From: Brevibacillus_D fluminis_A
GTDB taxonomy: Bacteria; Bacillota; Bacilli; Brevibacillales; Brevibacillaceae
DNA: 64,000 nucleotides
Assembly: GCF_052072235.1 (NCBI RefSeq)
Contig: NZ_CM125436.1
Coordinates: 1,482,001-1,546,000 of the forward strand
Direction: 5' to 3'
Shown: positions 29,115 to 36,681 of the stretch, piece after piece
Layout of the letters: every line of letters begins with the position of its first letter
How positions within the stretch are numbered: position 1 is the first letter of the stretch
Program-made: the position numbers and the translations under genes
The notes under the pieces: model-generated
Told to the model about the DNA's origin: nothing
The model's database searches: none
The model's input: the letters and a program-made list of their open reading frames with translations, nothing else

Positions 29115-29265
29115 ATGATCCTACGAGGTTAGTTGTCGGGTTCGGATTAAGGATTCAACCTACGCGTTTTACTAGCGATTCACCCCAACAGCCGGGCGCA
29201 TAGCGCTTTTGGCCGTAATAAAGCGTCCCCCGCACCTCCAGCTTGCGAGGAGGTTTCGGCCCAAA
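29115..29265 (-). promoter_or_regulatory. ydaO/yuaA riboswitch (cyclic di-AMP sensing)
   Basis: On the minus strand the order of conserved blocks matches the ydaO class: GCCGAAACC..., GGAGGTGCGGGGGAC, GTTGGGGTGAATC, a small hairpin, GTAGG, then CCGAACCCGACAACTAACC. It ends about 20 bases before the SD of the CAP-domain gene, which suggests control of translation or of a structure including the SD; no separate terminator is visible. This class shuts off expression when c-di-AMP is high and often sits on cell-wall genes. Confidence 0.85.
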
Positions 29266-29455
29266 TAGCATATCGAATGACGGGGCGGTTGAAAAGGAAA
29301 AAAATATGGGTTCATTGCAATGATTTCCCAATTTTTGCGGCTTTCTTCTATGTAATTGCCCGAAACACGAGTGCTTCGAGCAAGGCCAAAGGATTGGGTG
29401 TATCTAGGAGAATCTCGCACAGCCAGCATTACGCTGCTGCCAAAAAGCCAAAACG
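29266..29455. other. Intergenic region upstream of the riboswitch
   Basis: Should contain the promoter for the riboswitch transcript on the minus strand; TTGGGA, 17 bases, CATATT (around 29320-29300) is a possible but poor match. The short frames here are not protein-like. Confidence 0.35.
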
Positions 29456-29971
29456 TTAATGGCCGCAGCAGTGGCGTCTGCAATAATTGCACGATCTGCG
29501 GTTACCGGTGGTGGCGCAACGGAAGCAGGTGGCGCAGCAAGCGTCGCAAACGTTGGAAGGGGCTTGATTAAACGGGCTGACAATCGGTGGTGGAACGGGT
29601 GGACGGTTGAATGGACTGACGATCGGTTTTGGCGGGCACGGCCGGGCTGGCGCTTGCGTGAACGGGCTCACGATCGGGCGCTGTGGTTGGCATGGCTGTG
29701 CTGGCCCTTGGGTAAACGGGCTGACGATCGGCCGCTGCGGCGTGGGAACTGGAATCGGCAGCGGATAAGGATAAATGTTGGACGGCAGCTGCTGTTGTGG
29801 AGGGATGCATGGCTGGCGCAATGGCCGGGCGCATTTCTGTTTCGGGCAGCATCTCCTGCGTCTCCGGGGGCGGCAGCATTCTTCGCTGGAGGAGGAGCTG
29901 CTTTCCCGGGCGCATGAAGAGACCAACCGCCCCTTTACGTTTATGAGATCGTTATTCTTCTTATTTCTCAA
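29456..29971 (-). CDS. Cys/Pro-rich repeat protein, probably a spore coat protein
   Basis: 171 residues. A Ser/Glu/Cys/Arg-rich head (ESSSSSSEECCRPRRRRRCC), a Pro-rich middle with four copies of a unit built on PIVSPF(T/N) plus (Q/R) and P, and a Cys/His-rich tail (CDACCATCFRCATTG, CRRHCCGH). This composition is that of cross-linked coat or exosporium proteins. The start is TTG 29971 behind GGGAGTGG. No named family recognised; a sporulation role is inferred. Confidence 0.65.
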   Translation of the reverse strand: MRNKKNNDLINVKGRLVSSCARESSSSSSEECCRPRRRRRCCPKQKCARPLRQPCIPPQQQLPSNIYPYPLPIPVPTPQRPIVSPFTQGPAQPCQPQRPIVSPFTQAPARPCPPKPIVSPFNRPPVPPPIVSPFNQAPSNVCDACCATCFRCATTGNRRSCNYCRRHCCGH

Positions 29972-30128
29972 AGGTAACCACTCCCATAGGTAGAATGTAC
30001 AATATGTATATGCACAGAATCGCCATGCGAATGGACGGATGCTTGTATGCGGACGTCTATTTTTCTACTGAATCGCAAACAAATCGAAACAGATGTGCAA
30101 ATAGAATGAAAAGTAAGGAAACGACCTA

Positions 30129-30157
30129 TTGACAGCAAGGATCAAAACGTTTAGTAT
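30129..30157 (+). promoter_or_regulatory. Promoter of the glutarate catabolism operon
   Basis: TTGACA (30129-30134), 17 bases, TAGTAT (30152-30157): near-consensus sigma-A promoter, about 240 bases upstream of the csiD start. The preceding bases 29972-30128 show no gene. Confidence 0.8.
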
Positions 30158-30163
30158 TTTGCT

Positions 30164-30346
30164 TACAATCCAAATTCACTCCTAGAAAGATTGCCTCTTT
30201 CAAGATCAGTGAATTGTTCTTGAACTCGACAAGTAAAACATTGACTGCAAAATCTATGCGACTCCGAGGAATCGGAGCGGGTAAGTAGATACAAGCCAGT
30301 CCGATCGTTTAGGCATGCGCCTTGATGATTCGGCTGGCTTTTTTAC
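30164..30346 (+). promoter_or_regulatory. Structured leader RNA with terminator upstream of csiD (candidate riboswitch or attenuator)
   Basis: Three consecutive stem-loops follow the promoter. First: AATTCACT (30173-30180) with AGTGAATT (30208-30215), enclosing GAAAGA / TCTTTC. Second: ATCTA (30252-30256) with TAGAT (30286-30290), enclosing CTCCGA-GGAA-TCGGAG (30262-30277). Third: the terminator at 30293-30344. The 3' strand of the second hairpin (AATCGG) could instead pair with CCGAT in the terminator arm, so an on/off switch is possible. It does not match the lysine, glycine or T-box consensus sequences I know. Confidence 0.55.
30293..30344 (+). terminator. Intrinsic terminator in the csiD leader
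   Basis: AAGCCAG-t-CCGA pairs with TCGG-CTGGCTT, with an inner AGGC / GCCT hairpin, followed by six T. It lies about 54 bases before the csiD start, so it must be read through for expression. Confidence 0.85.
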
Positions 30347-30397
30347 TTGATTCGGGGAAAAGAGATCAATCATTTATCTAATCGGAGGGAAAAAACA

Positions 30398-31333
30398 ATG
30401 ACCATCGTAAAAGAAACCAATGCCAAGAAGTATGTGCAAAAGCAGGAAAAATTCGAGGTAAAACCGCATCCGCAGCACAGCCGCATGTATCATATCGAGC
30501 TTGCGAACGACGTGATCCGCGATTTGATCGCCGCATTCCCGGATGTAGATTCGCAGCGCTTGATCTATGTGCCATTCATGCGCTATGTGGTGGCAGGCAA
30601 ATTGCGCGAATTGTTGGGGCAATCGTTCCAGGACACGCTGCGCGGAATTTTGCAGGAGCGCGAAACAGGTGGTTTCACCATCGGTGTCCAGGGACAAACG
30701 ACTGACACGGAAGACTTCGTTCTGTTCTCGACCGCGATCTCGCATCTTGTCGGCAGCCCGAACTTCGATGCGATGACAGGCACCTATTTTGCACGCTTCA
30801 CGGTAAAAGATACGGATAACAGCGATTCGTACCTCCGCCAGGCGTACCGCCTGTTCACGCTGCATACGGATGGAACGTTCGTCGATGAGCCGACAGACTG
30901 GCTGCTCATGATGAAGATGCAAGAAGTCAATGCAGTCGGTGGCGAATCTCGTCTGCTGCACCTGGACGATTGGGAGGAGCTGGAGAAATTCAGCAAGCAT
31001 CCGCTCGCGTCGCACAAGTTCACCTACCGTGCGCCAGCCAGCAAAAACGTCGAGCAAGTGGTGCATCGCCCGACATTCTTCCAACAAAACAACGCTACGT
31101 GCATCTGCTTCATCGACCAATTTGCGTATCCGGAAAACGTCGAGCAAGCGGTATACTTGAAAGAACTGTCCGATTCGATGGAAAACAGCGAAAGCACCAT
31201 CGCATTGAAGCTGCCAATCGGCGATCTGGTGATGCTGAACAATACATTCTGGCTGCACGGACGCGCAGCATTTGAGAAAAATCCAGACTTGTTCCGCGAG
31301 CTGCTGAGACAGCGCGGCGAGTTTGCCAAGTAA
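30398..31333 (+). CDS. csiD: Glutarate 2-hydroxylase CsiD (Fe(II)/2-oxoglutarate dioxygenase)
   Basis: Hydroxylates glutarate to L-2-hydroxyglutarate with 2-oxoglutarate and O2. The 311-residue protein has the iron ligands HTDGTF (H-x-D) and a distal His in FWLHGRAAF, and the RLIYVPFMRYVV segment typical of CsiD. ATG 30398 is preceded by CGGAGGG; the frame extends to 30347 without an SD. Followed by lhgO and a semialdehyde dehydrogenase: the glutarate route of lysine degradation. Confidence 0.93.
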   Translation: MTIVKETNAKKYVQKQEKFEVKPHPQHSRMYHIELANDVIRDLIAAFPDVDSQRLIYVPFMRYVVAGKLRELLGQSFQDTLRGILQERETGGFTIGVQGQTTDTEDFVLFSTAISHLVGSPNFDAMTGTYFARFTVKDTDNSDSYLRQAYRLFTLHTDGTFVDEPTDWLLMMKMQEVNAVGGESRLLHLDDWEELEKFSKHPLASHKFTYRAPASKNVEQVVHRPTFFQQNNATCICFIDQFAYPENVEQAVYLKELSDSMENSESTIALKLPIGDLVMLNNTFWLHGRAAFEKNPDLFRELLRQRGEFAK

Positions 31334-31361
31334 GGTGAAATCACTTCTGAGCGAGACAAAC

Positions 31362-31384
31362 CCCCCTGCCGCTGGAGCAGGGGG
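31362..31384 (+). other. Intercistronic hairpin csiD-lhgO
   Basis: CCCCCTGC / GCAGGGGG with a seven-base loop and no T run. More likely an mRNA stabilising or processing structure than a terminator. Confidence 0.5.
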
Positions 31385-31401
31385 AAGGGCGGGTGAGATG
31401 T

Positions 31402-32616
31402 ATGTATGATTTCGCGATTGTGGGAGGAGGGATTGTTGGCCTCTCGACAGCGATGGAGCTGGGGCGGCGATATCCCCATGCGCGCATTCTGGTAGTGGAA
31501 AAGGAAGATGGCTGGGCGAAGCATCAGACCGGCCATAACAGCGGTGTGATTCACTCCGGCATTTATTACAAACCGGGCAGCTTCAAGGCCAAATTCGCCC
31601 GGGCAGGCAGCAATTCCATGGTGCAGTTTTGCCAGGAGAACAATATCGAACACGATATTTGCGGAAAGGTCATCGTCGCGACGAAGCAGGCGGAGCTTCC
31701 GCTCATGGACAATCTGTATGAGCGCGGTCTGGCCAACGGGCTCGCCATCCAGAAGATCAGTGCCGAAGAGCTGAAGGAAATCGAGCCGCACGTCAACGGG
31801 CTGGGTGCCATTCGCGTGCCGATGGCCGGCATCGTCAACTACAAGCAGGTGTGCGAAACGTTCGCGGCGATCATCGGGCGGCAAGGCGGCGACCTGCGGC
31901 TTTCCACCAAAGTCGTGGACATTCGGGAGAAGCGGGGAGAAGTGGAGCTGGAGACGACCCGCGGGACGTTCCATACGCGCTTTCTCATCAACTGCGCAGG
32001 GCTGCACAGCGACCGTATCGCCAAGCTGGGCGGGGCAAAAGCGGATCTGCAAATCGTCCCGTTCCGCGGCGAGTATTACGAATTGAAACCGGAAAAACGC
32101 TATTTGGTCAAGCATCTGATCTATCCGGTGCCGAACCCGGCGTTCCCGTTTTTGGGCGTGCACTATACACGCATGATCGGCGGTCACGTTGAGGCGGGGC
32201 CGAACGCGGTCTTGAGCCTCAAGCGCGAAGGATACAAAAAAACCGACATCGACCTGAAGGATTTGGCTGAAGTCATGGCATTTCCCGGTTTCTGGAAGTT
32301 GGCAGGGAAATTTTGGAAGGAAGGGATGGAGGAGTACATCCGTTCCTTCAGCAAGGCCGCTTTTGTCAAAAGCTTGCAAGAGCTGATCCCGGAAATCAGA
32401 AGCGAGGACCTGGAGCCGGCGCCGGCGGGCGTACGCGCACAAGCGCTGAAGCCGGACGGCAGCCTTGTCGATGATTTCCATATCATTCGCGGCGCGAGCA
32501 GCATCCATGTCTGCAATGCGCCATCGCCGGCTGCGACCGCATCGATCGAGATCGGGAAAGCGATTGCCGAGCAAATACCAGAACCGCAAGTAGCAAAACC
32601 GCAAGCCATTTCCTAG
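31402..32616 (+). CDS. lhgO: L-2-hydroxyglutarate oxidase LhgO
   Basis: FAD-dependent enzyme (404 residues) converting L-2-hydroxyglutarate to 2-oxoglutarate, passing electrons to the quinone pool in the characterised E. coli enzyme. Rossmann motif IVGGGIVGL at the N-terminus, KHQTGHNSGVIHSGIYY (the substrate-side His/Ser segment) and a C-terminal FAD region (ATASIEIG). It regenerates the 2-oxoglutarate consumed by CsiD. Confidence 0.93.
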   Translation: MYDFAIVGGGIVGLSTAMELGRRYPHARILVVEKEDGWAKHQTGHNSGVIHSGIYYKPGSFKAKFARAGSNSMVQFCQENNIEHDICGKVIVATKQAELPLMDNLYERGLANGLAIQKISAEELKEIEPHVNGLGAIRVPMAGIVNYKQVCETFAAIIGRQGGDLRLSTKVVDIREKRGEVELETTRGTFHTRFLINCAGLHSDRIAKLGGAKADLQIVPFRGEYYELKPEKRYLVKHLIYPVPNPAFPFLGVHYTRMIGGHVEAGPNAVLSLKREGYKKTDIDLKDLAEVMAFPGFWKLAGKFWKEGMEEYIRSFSKAAFVKSLQELIPEIRSEDLEPAPAGVRAQALKPDGSLVDDFHIIRGASSIHVCNAPSPAATASIEIGKAIAEQIPEPQVAKPQAIS

Positions 32617-32631
32617 GTAGGGGTGAAAGAA

Positions 32632-34098
32632 GTGACGTTGCAAACGGGCACGGTTGTCTATAAAAATTTGATCAACGGTCGCTGGGTAGAATCAACATCA
32701 GGCAAGGTGCATCCAAGCATCAATCCGGCCGATACCCGCGACATCGTCGGCTATGTGCAAATGTCGGTGGCAGGCGAGGTAGAGGCAGCGGTTCAGTCAG
32801 CCAAGCAAGCATTCGCTTCGTGGCGCAAGCTCTCGGGGACTGCGCGCGGCGAGTATTTGCGCAAAACGGCGGATATTATGGAGCGCCGCACAGCGGAAAT
32901 CGCGGAGACGATGACGCGCGAGATGGGCAAAACGCTGGCGGAAGCCATCGGTGAAACGGCACGCGGCGTAGCGATTTTGCGCTACTATGCGGGCGAAGGA
33001 CAGCGGGCAAACGGAGAAGTGATTCCGTCCGCCGACGCGGATGCGCTCTTGTTTACAAGCCGCGTGCCGCTCGGCGTCGTCGGATTGATCAACCCGTGGA
33101 ATTTTCCTGTCGCCATCCCGATCTGGAAAATGGCGCCGGCATTGATCTACGGCAACACCGTCGTGATGAAAGCGGCGCTGGAAACGACCGTAACCGCCGT
33201 CAAGCTGGTGCAATGCTTCCTGGAAGCGGGCATCCCGCCTGGGGTGGTCAATCTGGTCAGCGGTTCCGGCTCGCTGATCGGCACTATTTTGTGCGAGCAT
33301 CCTGATGTGAAAGCGATCAGCTTCACCGGTTCCAACGAAGTCGGGAAACAGATCGCCATGAAGGCGCTGGCCCGCGGCGCGAAGTATCAGCTGGAAATGG
33401 GCGGCAAAAACCCGGTGATCGTCACCAAGCATGCCGATTTGGAGCTGGCTGCCGAGCTGACGGTATCCGGCAGCATGAAATCATCGGGACAAAAATGCAC
33501 CGCGACAAGCCGGGCGATTGTCGTAAAAGATGTGTACGACGAGTTCCGGGCAAAAGTCATCGAGAAAATGAAGCAGATCAAAACGGGCAATGGCCTTGAC
33601 AAAGACACGTACATGGGACCTGTCGCGTCCGAAAATCAGTTGAGAGGCGTTTTGGCCGCGATCGAAAAAGGCGTCAGCGAAGGTGCGACGCTGGTATTGG
33701 GCGGCAAGCAGCTGACCGAAGGCGAATATGCGCACGGCTTCTATGTCGAGCCAACCTTATTCGAAAATGTCGACCCGTCCATGTATATTGCCCAGGAGGA
33801 GATTTTCGGGCCCGTGCTGGCACTCCTTAAAGCCGACTCGCTGGAGCAGGCGCTGGTGATTGCCAATGATGCCCGCTACGGCTTATCCGCATCCATCTTT
33901 ACCAATCGCCTCGATGAGGTAATGACCTACATTCACGAGATGGAGGCGGGCATGATCCGCATCAATGGCGAAAGCTCCGGTGTTGAGCTGCAAGCGCCAT
34001 TCGGCGGAATGAAGGAGTCCAGCTCCCACTCGCGCGAACAAGGCAGAGCTGCGATGGAATTTTTCACGGCAGTCAAAACGATTACGATCAAAGCGTAA
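32632..34098 (+). CDS. NAD(P)-dependent aldehyde dehydrogenase (succinate/glutarate semialdehyde type)
   Basis: 488 residues with the ALDH motifs PWNFP (155-159), Lys180, FTGS, catalytic Glu255 (LEMGGKNP) and Cys289 (GQKCTATS). Context with csiD and lhgO suggests oxidation of glutarate semialdehyde to glutarate, upstream of CsiD, or of succinate semialdehyde; sequence alone does not decide. GTG 32632 is at good distance from GGGGTG; the frame starts at 32623. Confidence 0.85.
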   Translation: MTLQTGTVVYKNLINGRWVESTSGKVHPSINPADTRDIVGYVQMSVAGEVEAAVQSAKQAFASWRKLSGTARGEYLRKTADIMERRTAEIAETMTREMGKTLAEAIGETARGVAILRYYAGEGQRANGEVIPSADADALLFTSRVPLGVVGLINPWNFPVAIPIWKMAPALIYGNTVVMKAALETTVTAVKLVQCFLEAGIPPGVVNLVSGSGSLIGTILCEHPDVKAISFTGSNEVGKQIAMKALARGAKYQLEMGGKNPVIVTKHADLELAAELTVSGSMKSSGQKCTATSRAIVVKDVYDEFRAKVIEKMKQIKTGNGLDKDTYMGPVASENQLRGVLAAIEKGVSEGATLVLGGKQLTEGEYAHGFYVEPTLFENVDPSMYIAQEEIFGPVLALLKADSLEQALVIANDARYGLSASIFTNRLDEVMTYIHEMEAGMIRINGESSGVELQAPFGGMKESSSHSREQGRAAMEFFTAVKTITIKA

Positions 34099-34118
34099 AA
34101 CAGACTTTTTAGAAAGAA

Positions 34119-34175
34119 AAATCCCCTTACCGCTCAGTGTGTGAAAATGAACTGGACGATAAGGGGATTTGGTTG
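34119..34175 (+). terminator. Terminator of the glutarate operon
   Basis: AAATCCCCTTA (34119-34129) pairs with TAAGGGGATTT (34160-34170) across a 30-base loop; short T tract. Confidence 0.6.
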
Positions 34176-34262
34176 TAAAATATGGAAATTTGAACGAGAA
34201 CGGAGGGTTACGGCGATTGTGGAGCATACCGCCACTCCTACCGAAAGATGAGGAACAGGAAA

Positions 34263-34293
34263 AAGGCAGCCGACGGAACACAGCGGCTGCCTT
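34263..34293 (-). terminator. Terminator of the small minus-strand gene
   Basis: AAGGCAGCCG / CGGCTGCCTT; on the minus strand five T follow. Confidence 0.8.
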
Positions 34294-34316
34294 ACTTTCG
34301 GTTTTCACACGGCACT

Positions 34317-34553
34317 TCACCACATGAACGCCCGGTAATAATCATCCATCTCTTTTTTCATCTTCATTTTTTCCTGATCCAGCATGTGGCGGATCGCTTG
34401 CCAGTCTGTCTCAGCCGAGTCGGTAAACGCGATCCCTTTGGCAGCCATAAAATTGTGCAGCATCTCCTGGTCGTTCCCTGATTCGTACACTTCGTGCCCG
34501 CCTCCGATTACCCGCAGATCATGCAGCGTCTGCTTGATGTCTTGTGGAATCAT
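34317..34553 (-). CDS. Small hypothetical protein
   Basis: 78 residues, helical and charged (DQEKMKMKKEMDDYYRAF at the C-terminus), no recognised domain. ATG 34553 follows GAGGGAG at about 11 bases; GTG 34565 is in frame but abuts it. Monocistronic with its own terminator. Confidence 0.6.
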   Translation of the reverse strand: MIPQDIKQTLHDLRVIGGGHEVYESGNDQEMLHNFMAAKGIAFTDSAETDWQAIRHMLDQEKMKMKKEMDDYYRAFMW

Positions 34554-34665
34554 GATGGAATTCACTCCCTCAAACGAATCGTCATCTCAGTTTGTCCGTT
34601 TGGTTTCAAATTTATCCAGCCGCGGGATTTGCGAGGGTAACGAAACAAGCCATGATCATGTAGCC

Positions 34666-34693
34666 AACCAGCCGGATAGACGGGCTGGTTTTT
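34666..34693 (+). terminator. Terminator upstream of the MarR operon
   Basis: AACCAGCC / GGCTGGTT with T run. There is no plus-strand gene directly upstream, so it may insulate the following promoter. Confidence 0.7.
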
Positions 34694-34700
34694 GCGTTTG

Positions 34701-34729
34701 TTGACAATTTTAGTTGTCTAAAATATAAT
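34701..34729 (+). promoter_or_regulatory. Consensus promoter with MarR-type boxes
   Basis: TTGACA, 17 bases, TATAAT: a perfect sigma-A promoter. TTTAG-TTGT-CTAAA (34709-34722) in the spacer is an imperfect palindrome, GACAA / TTGTC flank it, and CAACTAAA follows downstream as the inverse of TTTAGTTG. The strong promoter overlapped by palindromes suits autorepression by the MarR protein. Confidence 0.75.
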
Positions 34730-34766
34730 TGCATAAGCAACTAAAAGAGCGGATGGAGGAAAAACC

Positions 34767-35219
34767 TTGACTGACACAACGCCGAAAACCAGCATTTTGG
34801 ATAATTCGACAGGCTTTTTGATGGGCGTCATTTACCGTAAAATCTCCAACCTTTTGATGCACCGCTTGAAGGAGCACGATATTACACCGGAGCAATGGGC
34901 GGTTTTGTATCGGGTGTCGGAGCGTGAAGGGATGATTCAGAAGGAGATCGCCGAGCGTGCGGGCAAAGACAGGCCGACGACCACGCGCATTCTGGATGCG
35001 CTGGAGGCGAAAGGATTTGTGGTGAAGCAGGCCGGGGAGCAGGATCGAAGGTCTTTTTTGGTGTTCTCCACGGAAAAAGGGAGAGCGCTGATCGAGCAGA
35101 TCGTGCCGATTGAAAAGCAGACGATCGCGGATGCGACACACGGCATAAGCGCCGCCGATGTGGAGCTGTTGCACCGGCTGCTGCGCCAAATAGGGGAAAA
35201 TATCGACCGTTTGACGTAA
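34767..35219 (+). CDS. MarR family transcriptional regulator
   Basis: 150 residues with a winged helix: MIQKEIAERAGKDRPTTTRILDALEAKGFV (recognition helix) and the wing DRRSFLVFSTEKGRAL. The start is TTG 34767 after GGATGGAGG. It is the first gene of an operon with an MFS exporter 18 bases downstream, a classical drug-responsive arrangement. Confidence 0.92.
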   Translation: MTDTTPKTSILDNSTGFLMGVIYRKISNLLMHRLKEHDITPEQWAVLYRVSEREGMIQKEIAERAGKDRPTTTRILDALEAKGFVVKQAGEQDRRSFLVFSTEKGRALIEQIVPIEKQTIADATHGISAADVELLHRLLRQIGENIDRLT

Positions 35220-35237
35220 GAAAGAATAAGGAGAGTT

Positions 35238-36494
35238 GTGAGAGCGATGCCTACTCAACCAGAACACGCATACGATGTGGATGCGCTGCAAAAACCGCAG
35301 CGATTGTGGACCAAGTCATTCATCACGCTGACACTGTGCAATTTTTTGTTGTTTCTTTGCTTGCAAATGCTGTTATCGCCTTTTCCTACCTATGTGAAGG
35401 ATCGGTTTCATCCGGATGACTTCATTGTCAGCCTTGTGACCAGCATGTTCGCGCTGGCGGCGATCGTGACCCGCTTCATCACCGCAGTCTTGATGCGCAA
35501 GGTGCACCGCAACGTGCTCTTGTTTTGCGGCCTGCTGTTCGCCGCGATTGCGACCGCCTTTTATTCGTATCCGACGACGATTGGGGGCGTGCTTGTCCTG
35601 CGGATCTGCTTCGGGATCGGGTTCGGGATGGCGAGTACGTTGATGCCGACGATCGTGTCGCAGATCATCCCGGCGCGCCGGATCGGGGAGGGCATCGGAT
35701 ATTTCGGGCTGTCGATGAGCCTGGCAATGTCGTTCGGCCCGATGATCGGACTGTCGATGCTGGCGAATTATGGGTTTGCGCCTTTGTCTTATCTCGGTGC
35801 TGCCGCAGCCGCGCTGATCGTTCCGCTTTTGATCAGTACGCGCTCGCTGCCGCCGGAGCAAAAAAAGCCGGCTGCCCGCAAGCCAGGGGAGAAAAAGCCC
35901 GGCTTCAATACGAAGCTGCTGTTTCCCGCGCTGCTCAATTTCTTGCTTTCCGTCACGTACGGCGGCCTGCTCAGCTTTTTGGCGCTGTTTGGGAAAGAGG
36001 TGCACCTGGCCAATGTCGGGCTGTTCTTCTTGTTTAACGTGATCACGATTCTGATTGTTCGACCGATTTCCGGCCGTATTTTTGATAAAAGAGGGCATGG
36101 CGCGGTGCTCATTCCAAGCGCAGTGTTTGTCGTCGCCAGCCTGCTGGTACTGTCGTTTACCACGACGCTGCCGATGCTGATTGTTTCGGCTCTGCTGTAT
36201 GGACTGGGCTTCGGCGCGATTCAGCCGACACTGCAGGCGTGGATGCTGCGCGTTTCTGCGCCCGAGCAGCACGGGATCGCCAACAGCATGTATTTCAACT
36301 CGCTTGATTTCGGCGTTGCGATCGGGGCCATGGCGCTCGGGATCATTGCGTCTCACTCCAGCTATGCGCTGACATACCGCGCAGCATCGGGCGTCATGGT
36401 GTTGTTCCTCGTGATTTACACGATCGTGCAAGTGGTCGGGCAAGCCAAAAAGAAAGCCGCTTTGCCAAAATTAAAAGAAGTTACGCCCGAATGA
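35238..36494 (+). CDS. MFS transporter, probable drug or metabolite exporter
   Basis: About 418 residues, twelve hydrophobic segments, a central charged loop (KKPAARKPGEKKPG) and the MFS motif A-like RPISGRIFDKRGHG in the second half. Substrate unknown; regulation by the upstream MarR suggests export of a toxic compound. GTG 35238 sits close behind AAGGAG; ATG 35247 is the alternative. Confidence 0.88.
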   Translation: MRAMPTQPEHAYDVDALQKPQRLWTKSFITLTLCNFLLFLCLQMLLSPFPTYVKDRFHPDDFIVSLVTSMFALAAIVTRFITAVLMRKVHRNVLLFCGLLFAAIATAFYSYPTTIGGVLVLRICFGIGFGMASTLMPTIVSQIIPARRIGEGIGYFGLSMSLAMSFGPMIGLSMLANYGFAPLSYLGAAAAALIVPLLISTRSLPPEQKKPAARKPGEKKPGFNTKLLFPALLNFLLSVTYGGLLSFLALFGKEVHLANVGLFFLFNVITILIVRPISGRIFDKRGHGAVLIPSAVFVVASLLVLSFTTTLPMLIVSALLYGLGFGAIQPTLQAWMLRVSAPEQHGIANSMYFNSLDFGVAIGAMALGIIASHSSYALTYRAASGVMVLFLVIYTIVQVVGQAKKKAALPKLKEVTPE

Positions 36495-36501
36495 GTAAGC
36501 A

Positions 36502-36540
36502 AACAGCCGCTCCTGGTTTTACAAGAGCGGCTGTTTTTTT
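36502..36540 (+). terminator. Terminator of the MarR-MFS operon
   Basis: AACAGCCGCTC / GAGCGGCTGTT, 11 bp, followed by T. Confidence 0.9.
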
Positions 36541-36680
36541 GCGTTCAACAATGAAATTCTCCAGTTCGCTTGTTCCTGGATCGCGCGTTTCAAAGCCATA
36601 ATATAGCCGGCGTGCATCCCTTCATGGAACAGGGAGAAGATCAGCATTTCGCCAAACGTGTTGATTTGGGAGCATAGTAG
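36519..36680 (-). pseudogene. Remnant of a DinB-superfamily gene (C-terminus only)
   Basis: Minus-strand translation gives INTFGEMLIFSLFHEGMHAG then YIMALKRAI, the last conserved block of DinB/YfiT-like metal-binding proteins (the HEG-x-H helix). The N-terminal two thirds are absent and the frame has no start; it ends at a TAA inside the MFS terminator. Probably truncated when the flanking operons came together. Confidence 0.55.
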
Positions 36681-36681
36681 C

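Noticed and set aside
29172..29492. 106-codon minus-strand ORF
   Set aside because: Overlaps the c-di-AMP riboswitch and the coat-like gene; no SD.
30164..30346. Lysine riboswitch or T-box upstream of csiD
   Set aside because: The conserved L-box and T-box sequences I know are not present, although the pathway would suggest lysine.
31362..31384. Hairpin between csiD and lhgO as a terminator
   Set aside because: Lacks a T run and lies inside a functionally coherent operon; treated as an mRNA structure.
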